Part shown: positions 11,840 through 22,430 of the stretch, piece by piece | How positions within the stretch are numbered: the first letter of the stretch is position 1 | How the letters are laid out: the number at the start of each line of letters is the position of its first letter | Source: Rotaria sordida | Lineage: Eukaryota > Rotifera > Eurotatoria > Philodinida > Philodinidae | Direction of reading: 5' to 3' | Assembly: GCA_905250125.1 (NCBI GenBank) | Contig: CAJNOL010000608.1 | Location: forward strand, 1 to 64,000 | Length of the DNA stretch: 64,000 bases | Program-made: the position numbers and the translations under genes | The notes under the pieces: generated by a model | What the model was told of the DNA's origin: nothing | What the model saw: only the letters and a program-made list of their open reading frames with translations | Databases searched by the model: none

Positions 11840-12277
11840 TTAAGCAGATTTAGTACCATTTATTACGGTTGCGAAAATTTTAGGATCAACAGCAACAATT
11901 ACATTAAGAACAACATTTACAATAGCTAAAAGAACAGATAAAATAAGTGAAAAATTATTTAATGATATTAAACGATGTTGTCGACGTTCTTTTGATATAT
12001 CATTAGTACCCAATAAAACCAATATACATGCATTTACAACTTGAATAAGCAACGATATACAAACAAGTGCAAGACCAACATACCAAAGTGTATCTTGATT
12101 TGTTTGATTACCAAGAAGAGTTTTTAATTGTACAGCATTTGTTACAAGTAATGCTATTTCAATACTACTATTAGCCAAAGTTTTTTTTGTTGCATAGTTA
12201 TTAAATGTAGTGTGTCCACCATTTAAAGTATCGTGACGATTTGTATGATCTTCCATATCTATTGTTTGTTTCGGCAT
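11840..12277 (-). CDS. Ninjurin family membrane protein
   Basis: Ninjurins are small plasma-membrane proteins; vertebrate NINJ1 oligomerises to rupture the membrane in lytic cell death and was first described in adhesion. This gene encodes 145 residues from the ATG at 12275-12277 (MPKQTIDMEDH). It has the family's amphipathic helical block FNNYATKKTLANSS followed by IEIALLVTNAVQLK, aligning with NVNHYASKKSAAES and LDIALLMANASQLK of human NINJ1. Two hydrophobic helices follow (about residues 62-86 and 105-128). A consensus splice acceptor lies directly before AATGCCG, so the longer upstream open frame is probably intronic. NINJ1 versus NINJ2 orthology cannot be decided. Confidence in the family is high; the role in membrane rupture is inferred. 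Confidence 0.93.
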   Translation of the reverse strand: MPKQTIDMEDHTNRHDTLNGGHTTFNNYATKKTLANSSIEIALLVTNAVQLKTLLGNQTNQDTLWYVGLALVCISLLIQVVNACILVLLGTNDISKERRQHRLISLNNFSLILSVLLAIVNVVLNVIVAVDPKIFATVINGTKSA

Positions 12278-12293
12278 TCTAGATGAACAAAAA
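12278..12293 (-). promoter_or_regulatory. Splice acceptor immediately before ninjurin start
   Basis: Read on the minus strand, a T-rich tract ends in TTCATCTAG, then a single A, then the ATG. The AG is at 12279-12280. It marks either a 5' UTR intron (donor possibly at 13713) or a trans-splice site. Confidence 0.5.
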
Positions 12294-13713
12294 AACAAGA
12301 TGTTTGTTATTCTATTCTTCAAAACACCTGACAGTAAAACAACAACACACGCACGTCTACAAGTTACAAACAGCTGACTCATATACGATTATTTGATACC
12401 CTCTCTATTTCGTGATTGTATTTGATTTTAGCAAACGAGGTAAAACCATGAAGATTGATAAAAAAAAAATATTCACGATTATTTTAATCCGTTTCTTCTT
12501 GTTTTGTCTGAATATAAACTTACATTTTATTAATATAATCGTTGCAGATTGAGTCTTATCTACGTAAAAGAAAAGAATAAATGTATTTTAGAACAATGAT
12601 GACCGTTTTTAGATGTCTTGTATATTTTTTTTTCTTCTGCTGTTACTGTTCGTTCTCGTTTGTTGATCGGCGGAGATAGATTACGGCGAGGTATCGACAG
12701 AAGAGAACAGTCGAAAGAGAGAAAAAAAAGAGACTAGTCTTGACACAGAAAATATAGCAGACTATTAATATACGAAGAGAAAAAAGTGATGAGAATGATG
12801 AGCAAACAGACGATAACCTCGTTATCTTGCTTGTTGCTATAGAATAGGAGAATGAAAGTCAAAAAAAAAAAAAAGATTTGATACCATTGTTAAACAATTA
12901 AAAAGAATGTGTATATAAAATGTTCAGACAAAAGGTTGCCGATAAAGATCATGGCAATTAAAAACATGAGGCCACAACATGAGACAATGTGAATGTTCAA
13001 CCTTCTCTTCTTTTTTTTCTTGTTTCTACCGACTGACATCACGTAGAGAAAAGAAATGTATAAACCTTCATTCATTCATTCTTTTATTTTTTTTTTGCTC
13101 TATCTCAATATTTGTCAAGTTGGACACATAATACACAGACATACAACATCTGTTAACATGCCGACTAAATTATTTTTTTGAGATAGAGATGAAAGAGATT
13201 TTCTAATAAAAAATTCATATCAAAATAATAGTTCTAAAATTGACACATTGATAATATCGTTCCAATCATTGGTAATTTTTCTTTTTGATGACGAAAGAGA
13301 ATCTGATCAATGGATGTATTTTATTTTAGCAATATTATATCATCATTCGACGCTCTTACTACACGAGTCATATGATATTCTTCACATTAAATCTTGAGTG
13401 CTGATATTATCAATACAACTTGAGTCTTATCTTGAGGTCTTTAGCTTTTTGTCATTAGTGTTCATATATAAAATTATTTTATGAGATAAAATACAATTAT
13501 GTTTTTATTATTTTTCATAATCGAAAAAAATTTCATTGTCTTTCAAGCTGTTATGATTGAAAGTAAATGATTTAATTCATTTGTGCTCATATTTTCAAAT
13601 GATACAAAAAAAGAAATTTAGAAAAAAAACAGGGATTACTCCTACGACCTTGGACAATTTTTGATTTTTTTTGTAGCGAAACCGAATGATTTTCCTCTTT
13701 TTTTTTTGCTTAC
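12281..13713. other. Upstream region of ninjurin, possible promoter
   Basis: No coding sequence supported. About 12640-12800 is less AT-rich than its surroundings and could hold a promoter or untranslated exon of ninjurin. The rest is AT-rich with no identified element. Confidence 0.3.
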
Positions 13714-13770
13714 CAATTCTCGTAACAAGAATCGATCCCTTCCCCGAATCTTGATGACCTCGGGATGTCC
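13714..13770 (-). other. Orphan exon-like island (57 bp) upstream of ninjurin
   Basis: On the minus strand, a strong acceptor (TTTTTTTTTCAG) precedes and a strong donor (GTAAGC) follows a 57-base segment that is clearly richer in G+C than its flanks and open in all three frames. It could be a 5' UTR exon of ninjurin, 1.4 kb downstream on the same strand. Spliced to the acceptor at 12279-12280, it would place an in-frame TGA directly before the ninjurin ATG, as a 5' UTR would. A lost gene's exon is the alternative. Confidence 0.4.
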
Positions 13771-15287
13771 CTGAAAAAAAAATACATATTGTCGCCATCT
13801 GCCGCCTGAAATTTAATAAATTGACTTGATAAAATAACTTTTCCTTGGAATTGTATTCCGTACAGTTTTATGATCGAGCGAACTATTATTTACATGTTCT
13901 CATATTTTTATTCAACAGTAATAATTATTTATGTAAATTCGCAATCAACTTCTTTTATTTAAACTTCATAAGTTTGATTAACATATTGAATATTGACTAC
14001 TGTTGAATGTTGATATTAAATATCTATGAGTATTTAATATGACAAATTCATTCAAGTAAATTATCAGTTCTCTATTATTTTATACAGTCTATTATGTTTC
14101 GTTTGACAATTTGATTTATCAATTGAGAAATTATATTTCAATATAATCAATTGTCAAAGGCGAGAATATATCGAGTATTGATCTTTGTGATTGTTTTGTC
14201 AAAGAAAAAAAAAAGTACATGAATACTTTATTCATTGATACAGCGTACATTACGAACACCTAATGAAAATCAGACAAAATAAAGAAAAGTTAGATTTCTG
14301 TATCATTTTATGAAATATAGTGAATAATATTTTAGTTCTAGAAATTGTACTATATTAATTACCGTCTGACATATCGAATCGATAGTAGAACGAAATTTTG
14401 CATAACAGTCATTTTATGACAAGAAAAAAAAAATCTCGTGTAATAAAAATACTTCTACGCATTTTCGTCTGTCGAAATCAACCTTATCTCTACTCCATCA
14501 GCTTCACTTACAAACTTTCTCAAACTCATTTAATAGATACTTGATACTCATATCAAATTTACTACAAAGATTGCTTGTCATTTTGTGAAGTATTACAGGT
14601 AACTAATGGGTATATATATACATTATAAATTAATGCAATGAGTGTTACAGTAAAATAGATGCTAATTAACTTATTTGTACAAACACAAAAATAGTATTCT
14701 TTGATAGTAATGTTAATAGCATATAATATTTACCTTCTACACTAACTGGATGATTTTATTTATAATTCAAGATGGCTGATATAGTATGTTAGAATATAAG
14801 TTTTCATTGTCATTAATTTCTTCTAATAATCAAATTGATATGAGATATTTAAAAAAAAATGATTTTAAACAAACAACCAGACGGAATAAATAAATGTTTC
14901 ATTTACATGTCTACAGTACGAAGGGATCGAATAAAAATTTTTGAGTATAATATTAAAGAAAACAAGTGAAGTATGATATTATTTCGGAATTGAATTTTTT
15001 TTTTGGTGAAAACACAAAGAGTGGAAATAAAAATTATGAGAAAAAAAAATCATTCAAGAACATTAGAAAATTATAACGTACAGGCACAATGAAAAAAATT
15101 GCTGAGTCCTGACATTGTTTCGATTATTAACTATGCGATTTTTATATTAAATAGTTTGAATTCGCACATAACTTTAAGATGTGTGTAAACAGTTGAAACT
15201 GTTTAAGCGTGATCTTTCAGTCTGTCAAAAGTAATTAACGAAACATAGAAAAATAAATGAAAAGTAGAGAACATTAAAGATCTAACC
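13771..15287. other. AT-rich spacer, nothing recognised
   Basis: About 1.5 kb of low-complexity AT-rich sequence with no frame or repeat I can support. Confidence 0.4.
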
Positions 15288-15889
15288 GGGGAACCTTTCG
15301 AGGTAATAAAAAGCTTTTGAACTCAGACTGCTCTCATCTTGAAGGCTTTAATGATTAGTAGAATACCCCAATTTGATTTATCTCCTTAACACTTTGTGGT
15401 GGAATTTTGCCTAGTTCAAGTTTCCAGCGAAAAATACGATTTTGCCTCTAAATCTTTGAGTCTTCACTCAAACTACGTCCGATAAAAGGGTGATATTTTT
15501 ATTGTGATCACTAGTCATAGTGGTCATAGTTTGCTAAAAATTTCAGACTTTTACCTCAATACCTTCAGCAGTTTTCGAGAATTTTGGAAACTCTTTAAAA
15601 TTCGATGCTATTGTATGTGACTTCTCTCCGAGATGGAAATATTAATAAAGCTGATATTTTGAGCATAAAAAGAAAAAGTTATTATCTAAATGCAGTAAAA
15701 ATTTGAGCTCGTTTGAACATTCATAGATGAGACTCTGTAAAGCACCACTATTCATACATCTATGCGGTTACTCATTCTATCGGAGAAGTAAGAGTCATTA
15801 GAAACAAGCTTTGAATGGTACAAGACTAACTTTATTCTTATATTGTCTTTTGATCTAATGCATATAGGGATGTGCAGTTTCAGTATACT

Positions 15890-16050
15890 GATCACCGATA
15901 AAGTCACACTGGCGTTCACCGGTACACTGATGACACTGATACTGCCTGCTTCGGTTGCAGTGTCTGCACCGACATGGTGTTCACTGAACCAGTGCATACA
16001 CTGACACCGACTGCGCTTGTTGCACTGACGCACACTGGAACACTGACGTA
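15890..16050 (-). repeat. Left minisatellite array of the nested element
   Basis: Degenerate copies of the same GTTCACTGAACCAGTG / CACTGACAC motifs seen on the right side, in inverted orientation, so the two arrays form an internal inverted repeat. Confidence 0.6.
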
Positions 16051-16554
16051 CTGATACTGATTTACATTGACTAGAATTTATACACAGAAGACGACGACAT
16101 CTTCCGCCTGTAATATGCAGATGAACAAAATATTTTCATTGAATGGAAGCATATCCGCTCAATAGTTTGGTTTCTTGGTTGAGATAAGCTACATACACTT
16201 TTACGTACATATACTTTTTTCACCATTGCATAAGAAAGATTAAATAAAGCGAAAAATTTATGTAATCGAAACGATACAGATAGTTTTACAAAGTCCACAT
16301 AAATTTTAGGAAACTCTCATCTTCTTTAAATGAATTTGGTCGAGTCATAAAATACCGCAGTTATGTGTCAATATTAGGATTATAAGTGGCGTATTTCGTT
16401 GAAATCAACTTTATTACTCAAAATTATAGATTACTTAAATGAATCCTCTTTTTTGGAGGAATAGGTATGGTCATTTCGCTAATTTCGTTGATAATTATAA
16501 ATAAAGTCACGAGCAGTGCATACTTTGATAGAGTCGGTGACTTGATACTTCAGT

Positions 16555-16860
16555 GAGCATCACTGTTCCAGTAAACCCTAACATCGGTGCAGTCAGTGTC
16601 AGTGTCAGTGTATGCACTGGCTCAGTGAACACCAATGTCGGTGTAGACAGTGGAACCAGTGCAATCAGTGTCAGTGTATGCACTGATTCAGTGAACACCA
16701 TGTCGATGTATCCATTGGTTCAGTGAACACCATGTCGGTGTATCCACTGATTCAGTGAACACCATGTCGGTGTATGCACTGGTTCAATGAACACCATGTC
16801 GGTGTATGCACTGATTCAGTGAACACCAGTGTCAGTGGCACACTGTCAGTAATTCACTGT
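16555..16860 (+). repeat. 32-bp minisatellite array
   Basis: Tandem copies of a 32-base unit containing TTCAGTGAACACCATGTCGG followed by TGTATGCACTGG/A. The regular copies lie at about 16680-16830 and degenerate ones on both sides. The reading frames through it are repeat artefacts, not genes. Confidence 0.8.
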
Positions 16861-17328
16861 TTTCACCGAAACTGCACATCCCTAAATGCATACGGACACG
16901 CAAGCAGAAGAATAAGCGAAGAGAACACATATCTGTATGCACATATTTCATTCTTTTTGCGAGTGTGTGAAAGAAAAAACCAATTTCTTGAATGTTATTA
17001 ACAAAAATGAGCGCTGCAAGTAGAATTGTGCAACATTTGATGGATAGTGCGTCTTAGCAACAATGCAATTCTTTATCTACTACGGCCATTTATGAAGTGA
17101 AAGTGGACACTCATTTGTTGAAAATACTAAATTCAATCTTAACTAATGATTTATATATACATGAGTATCAAATGACACTCGATTACTCGACTCTTGACTT
17201 GGAATTCGACAGATGTGAGGTCGATCCGGATAATCCTGTTTAAGATCCCGACTACGAAGAAGAAGGTACAGAAACAACTGTTCTTGAGAGCTTCAATTGA
17301 TCTTATATGAAGCGGGTTCTTCAATTCT

Positions 17329-18645
17329 ATGACGCAATCGATCCTAAAACAGGGAAAAGAAGGCACACGTGGGGGAATGCAAAACATTTTTTTCAGTGTA
17401 TACCGTATCAATACTCTATGGCTCATTTTCCAAAGATACGTTGAGCAAGAGAGAACGAAAAAGCAAAAAGTCAATTCTGTAGGCGATTTTGTGTATTATA
17501 AGTTCAAATGTGCTAGTGATTTACTGTATCCGATTCACGATATTGATTTGAAACGATGGGCTTATCAATAAACAAGATCAATGTCATTCATCGAATTTGC
17601 TGTGTTCAATACTTGGTTACCTAATTTCAAACACAAATATGATATTTGCTCACGTAAAATAACTAAAGTTATTTCTAACGTTCATAAATAAAAGCAGGAA
17701 AATAGCTTCATCTCTCAACATACAGAGAATACTGATTTTGATGTTATTTTGCTCATTTCTCCATATAAACTATATTTCTATCATATGCAAAACAAAGAAA
17801 AAATAGTTTCAAATATTTTTGAAAATGATACTAACAAATAACTGGCATTTTAAAAGATTTTCTACAAATCCAGTGTGCGACTACTCAAAATAAAAGCACA
17901 TGATAATCCTAAAGAAAAAAATTTTTGCTTTTCGGTGATGACAAAAGGGAGAGATAAATAATGAGCTGGATATTCAAAAATCGACCGATCTATTCGTAGT
18001 TGAAGTGCAAACACTTCTTCCGAGACATAAAGTCGATTATGTCTTAAGCACTGATCAGTCCAGTTTGGAACTTGAGACACATTCTGATCGCACCCTTATC
18101 TATCTCGGTGAGAAAACAATGCATTCAACGATTCGTTCTAAAAATGTCGCTACTCACAGTTATACTATGCAATCGATGATCAGCTTGAGTGGAAAGGTAG
18201 TTGGTCCGGTTCTTCTTTGTCTCAAGAAATCCAATGGTCGAATGAGTGAAAACATCAAGAATAATATTTTTAAAGCGAATAACGTCATGGTAACATGCAG
18301 TGCCTTGTGCAAACTCACGACATCGTTAGTTCAGTACTGGCGTGACAACGTTCTGTTCCCTCAACTGCTTGTTCGTCTCGTCTTCTTTTGTTCTCGAACT
18401 GTTGGTTCGACCAAGGAGATGCGAAGAAGATTTATGAGAAAGTAAAAGGTTGTCAAAGAATGGAAACTCCACCAAAGGCAACGGTCAAAATTCAACCTCT
18501 CTACATTTTCTTCAATCATAAGTACAAGGTCATTGTGCATCGTGTTTATGATCGAATGATCCTCGATGATATTGATATCCAAATGTTTCAACAGAACAAT
18601 CTCATCAAACTCCATTCGCTCATCCATAATCAAATATTCGTTCCT
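17329..18645 (+). pseudogene. Degenerate DDE_1-like transposase
   Basis: Plus-strand segments in successive frames match one transposase of the DDE_1 (pogo/Tigger-like) type. An N-terminal part ends DIDLKRWAYQ (to 17568). A helix-turn-helix-like part at 17605-17690 reads FNTWLPNFKHKYDICSRKIT. The catalytic core (about 18045-18350) includes DQSSLELETHSDRTL, GEKTMHSTIRSKNVATHSYT and GKVVGPVLLCL. A distal part at 18460-18640 has PPKATVKIQPLYIFF, where the family usually has QPLD, so that Asp is replaced by Tyr. At least two frame changes and several stops separate the parts. It belongs to the element bounded by the long inverted repeats. Confidence 0.72.
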
Positions 18646-19270
18646 ATCTCTGTAGCTACTGCAACAAAATCTTATGCTTCGATCATTTCTGTACCAGATG
18701 CCATATGCATTAAACAACATCAATCAATAACAGTACTTCCTGTCGCTCTTTTTCTATTCTCTTTTTCGCATGTTAATGTAGAGAAAATAGCCATATACGT
18801 ACATGTATGAATAGTAGTACTTTGCAGTTTCACCTATGAATGTTCAAATGAGCCCAAGTTTTTACCGCATTTAAATCATAACTATTTCTTTTTTATACTC
18901 AAAATATTAGTTTTATAAACACTCCCATCTTGGAGAAAAGTCACATATACTAACATCGAATTTTAAAGAGTTTCAAAATTCTCGAAAACTGTTGAAGGCA
19001 TTGAGCTAGAAGTCTCAAATTTTTAGCAAATCATGACCACTATGACTAGTGATCACAGTAAAAATATCATCCTTATCAGACGTAGTTTGAGTGAAAAATC
19101 AAAGACTCAGGAGCAAAATCGTGTTTTTCGCTGGAAACTTGAAATAGCCAAAACTCCATCACAAAACATCAAGGGAATGAACCAAGTTGGGATATTTCAC
19201 TAATCACTAAGGTCTACAAGATGAGAGTAGTTTGAGTCCGAAAGCTTTTTATTACCTCAAAAGGTTCCTT

Positions 19271-20394
19271 CGTAAGTATTATTGTTGGTATCATGAAAGC
19301 AATTTTTAGAAGAATTAGTTTTGAAAACTTGCTCTATGTACATCAGTATAGTATCATTTATAAAGGTTGTTTTGACATCTTATTATTGTCTTAGATAACA
19401 ACTGAAAATTATCTATGGAACGCTTCATATGTATGTATTTTTCTTACTTAGCAATAGATGACATTTCTTCAGTGAGGTCAACAATATAACTCAACAGTAG
19501 TATTTGTTTGCGTCATCCGTACTAAAAATACAACTTGATATATGCTTCTACCATTAACGAAAAAACTCAGTCCATTCGAGTGAACAAAAGTGGAGATGTT
19601 CTAATCTTTTATCATAGTGCTATTTATAACTCCTTCTGTATAATAACTTCTACATATTCTATTAATATCGTCATTCATAAAAAGAAGTCAGATATCTTAT
19701 ATTTATTGTACATTGTTCTTTTGTATAACCGATGAATATATGGTAACATATTGCCGTCACAAATGATAGCCTTTGCTATTCTCAATAATCGACAAACTAT
19801 ATTAGCTAATCGTTCAAATATTGAAAGTATCTATCCTTGATAAAAAAAAATAATAATAATAAGCGTGTACTCTAGAAATAAAACTGTCAACAATGTAACT
19901 TAAATATGTGGAGCCGGAGAAAACATGTAAAGAGAAAAATTTAGTATAGATAAAAAGTCCTTGTTTTTACAAGAAAGAAGAAATATTAAACCATTTCTCT
20001 AAATATTAATCAACAGAATAAATGTATGAGTTAATATTTGTTCAGTGTTCATTCAAATGTAAAAGACTTTTTTGTTTCCAAGATATAGGAATACAATTCA
20101 AAGTATGAAATATCGTTTATATTAAACCGATGCTAAATAGAAAATGAGATTCATTAGTATAATTGAAAATCTCTATATTAATTATTAGTAAGAAGATTAC
20201 AAAAAATTTCTGAAATTTTGCAGAGCACATGAATAAACAATGCCTTTTTAAGAACGGTACACTCTAATTTCTAAATGCAATAAAAATGATTATTGATCAA
20301 TCAAGAATTCATTTATATTTACTGGTCAATCGAAGTCATAGTTACAAATCAGAATCAATTATTTTCAACTCAAATATCGAATGTATTTCCGTTC
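19271..20394. other. AT-rich spacer, nothing recognised
   Basis: No supported gene or repeat; short open frames here have no protein-like features. Confidence 0.4.
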
Positions 20395-20912
20395 ACTTAC
20401 TAGAGAAGTCTTCCAACTGATAAATCTCTTTTGAGTCGAAATAATGTGAACTATGTAGATCTAAATGAGTTATAAATTTCGTGAAACTTGAAACTTTGCA
20501 TAGGGACAGTTCTTAATGAGAACATTTTTTTTTGTAAAAATTTCCAGTTTTCTTATTTGCTTTTATCTGGAAGTAAGAACATAAAGTCTACTGGCGTATA
20601 TGAGCAATGTCAAAGATACGCTATTACCGTAGTTATATCTGCGGATAGGAGCAGCGACAAGGTCTGAAATATTCACAAAAAGACTACTCATGTTAAGGCC
20701 TGTCTCTATGCAAAGTTTCAAGTCGAAATTCAAAAATTAATTTTTTTTTTGACTACGGTATTGATTTAACAAATACTGTAAAAATGCCATATCTCCGCAG
20801 CAATATGCTAAGGATTCCAACTCTTTTCAGTATACTCATAACTCATTTGGATCTTCATAATTCACATAGTCTCGATTCAAAATCAACTAAACAGTTGGAA
20901 GATTTCCCTCAT
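20395..20912. repeat. Foldback element, family shared with 8.3 kb and 49.6-50.4 kb
   Basis: The right arm (about 20690-20912) contains GGCCTGTCTCTATGCAAAG, TTTCAAGTCGAAATTC and AACAGTTGGAAGA. The left arm (about 20398-20530) is its inverted copy with an internal deletion: TCTTCCAACTG, then GAAACTTTGCATAGGGACAG. The loop is about 20530-20690. It is non-coding. Confidence 0.75.
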
Positions 20913-22430
20913 CAGTACTTTTCATTCTGCTGTTGTTCACTTATTCACACATTCTTCTAAAAGTTATTTCACATGAGTTTTCAATAATTAATTAAGTTAT
21001 TCATAGAAATTAAAAAAATATTCATAAAGGTTATTGCTTCAAAACTTATTTCTTAAAAGAAATCTACAACTAATCTTACAATAGATAAGAAACCAAAAAA
21101 AGACTAGCTATGTAAGTACAGACGATGATAAGCGAGTACAATTCATGTATGTTATAAAATAAGTAAAAGATTTGTTTGCCTACAGTGACAAATAACGTGA
21201 TTATTCAAGTAAGTGTCTCTTATTAAAGTAATGATAAAAATAAACAATAAACCGACACAAGCATTCATAGACTTGGAAATAGCTAGATGTTTTGTCATTG
21301 ATTCCAATTTTGAAAAAAATTCCTCTTTATGTTTGACAGTATTAAAGAAAAAAAATTTAATCTCGCAGTCACACTCTTCATCTTTGATAAATATTATTAT
21401 AAGTATGAATATTGCAATTCTAGTCTTGTAATAGAAATTTAACATATGAAAATACTTTGTCTTTTTTTCGAATTCTTCTTATACCACAATGATAATATTA
21501 AATTCGATCATTGTTAAAACAAAATTTGAAAATTATATCATTTTAGTTTTACAATATTTCATAATAGGAAGTTTGAAGTTTTAGATAACGAATCATAATA
21601 TGTTGTATTAAAAGAATGAAAGCTTGTATCTTTTTCTTTTTTGTTTTTCAGGAATATAAAAGAACATGTTTAAAGTGAATTCGAAGTACTATCTCCTCAC
21701 CTTTGATGAAAGCTTGAATCATATTTAATTATCAGAAATTTGATGCAATGTATTTAGTGATAAATACATATTGAAACTCATTTAAGTACGAATTTTAAAT
21801 TATGCTTTTGTTTAAGGTGAACTACTTTTCGTACTATTATCTCATTTTTAATTGTTTGAAATAGAACAAGAACAATGTGATAAATCCTAAAATAGAATTC
21901 AAATAATACCTATTTATGTAATTTCTTATTATTTCAAGATTTTGTTAGTTTAACACAATTCCGCTATATGGTGAAACATCAATAAATAGTTAGACATATA
22001 GAATTCACTATTGTCTCTTACAAAAAGGATGTCTATATTGCACTTTATTGACCATTAGTAAACTAGATGTTGAAAAATGAGTGCATTGAACGTTGAATTT
22101 TTCTGTACCCTTCTTTATGATATGCATGATTATATAAGATATGGTCTTTTTTTCTCTCGTTCTCTCTCGCCATTGCCCATCGTCGTCGATGATGCGAGAA
22201 CATACTGACTGTTCGGACCTGATATACAATATCGTATCGAATAAGTATAGTAATGATATAGTAAAGAAGAGAACGACGAAAAGAAAGAGCACTGCTTTTG
22301 ACCCGAGACGAGATTGAACACTCTCTGTATTTGTGTGCAAGATAACCACCATTCATTCATATACGTGAACAGAGCAGACGCTTGCGTTCACATACAAATG
22401 CGTAATAACGATTTTTTATTCATTCATACA
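20913..22430. other. Upstream region of laminin beta gene
   Basis: No gene supported. About 22130-22420 is richer in G+C and in CTCTCG-like motifs than its surroundings and is the likeliest promoter or 5' UTR area of the laminin gene. No splice acceptor sits directly before the laminin ATG. Confidence 0.3.

Larger units (their letters stand above)
15865..16884. mobile_element. Non-autonomous hAT-type element nested in the larger transposon
   Basis: The ends are TAGGGATGTGCAGTTTC at the left and its inverted complement (GAAACTGCACATCCCTA) at the right. A perfect 8-bp duplication AATGCATA flanks it at 15857-15864 and 16885-16892. TAGGGATGTGC-like termini and 8-bp duplications are hallmarks of hAT transposons. 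Inside are inverted arrays of a CAGTGAACACC minisatellite on both sides of a non-repetitive middle (about 16075-16500). I find no transposase in it, so it is non-autonomous. Length is 1020 bp. Confidence 0.85.
15288..19270 (+). mobile_element. DNA transposon relic with ~480 bp terminal inverted repeats (DDE_1-type transposase)
   Basis: The left arm (about 15288-15762) and right arm (about 18792-19270) are inverted copies. Matched blocks include GAACCTTTCGAGGTAATAAA with its reversed counterpart at the right end, GTGATCACTAGTCATAGTGG with CCACTATGACTAGTGATCAC, and a GAGAATTTTGGAAACTCTTT block. Between the arms lie transposase remnants (17329-18645) and a nested hAT-type element (15865-16884). 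No clear target duplication was seen at the outer ends. Arm divergence and broken frames indicate an old, inactive copy. Confidence 0.82.

Noticed and set aside
12278-12382. N-terminal extension of ninjurin by 35 residues
   Set aside because: A consensus acceptor lies directly before the MPKQ start and the extension has no family similarity, so it is more likely intron.
16507-17001. Open frames in the 16.5-17.0 kb region
   Set aside because: They are translations of the 32-bp minisatellite and its flanks.
18361-18723. A 120-codon minus-strand frame
   Set aside because: It is the antisense of the transposase remnant, whose plus-strand translation matches a known family.
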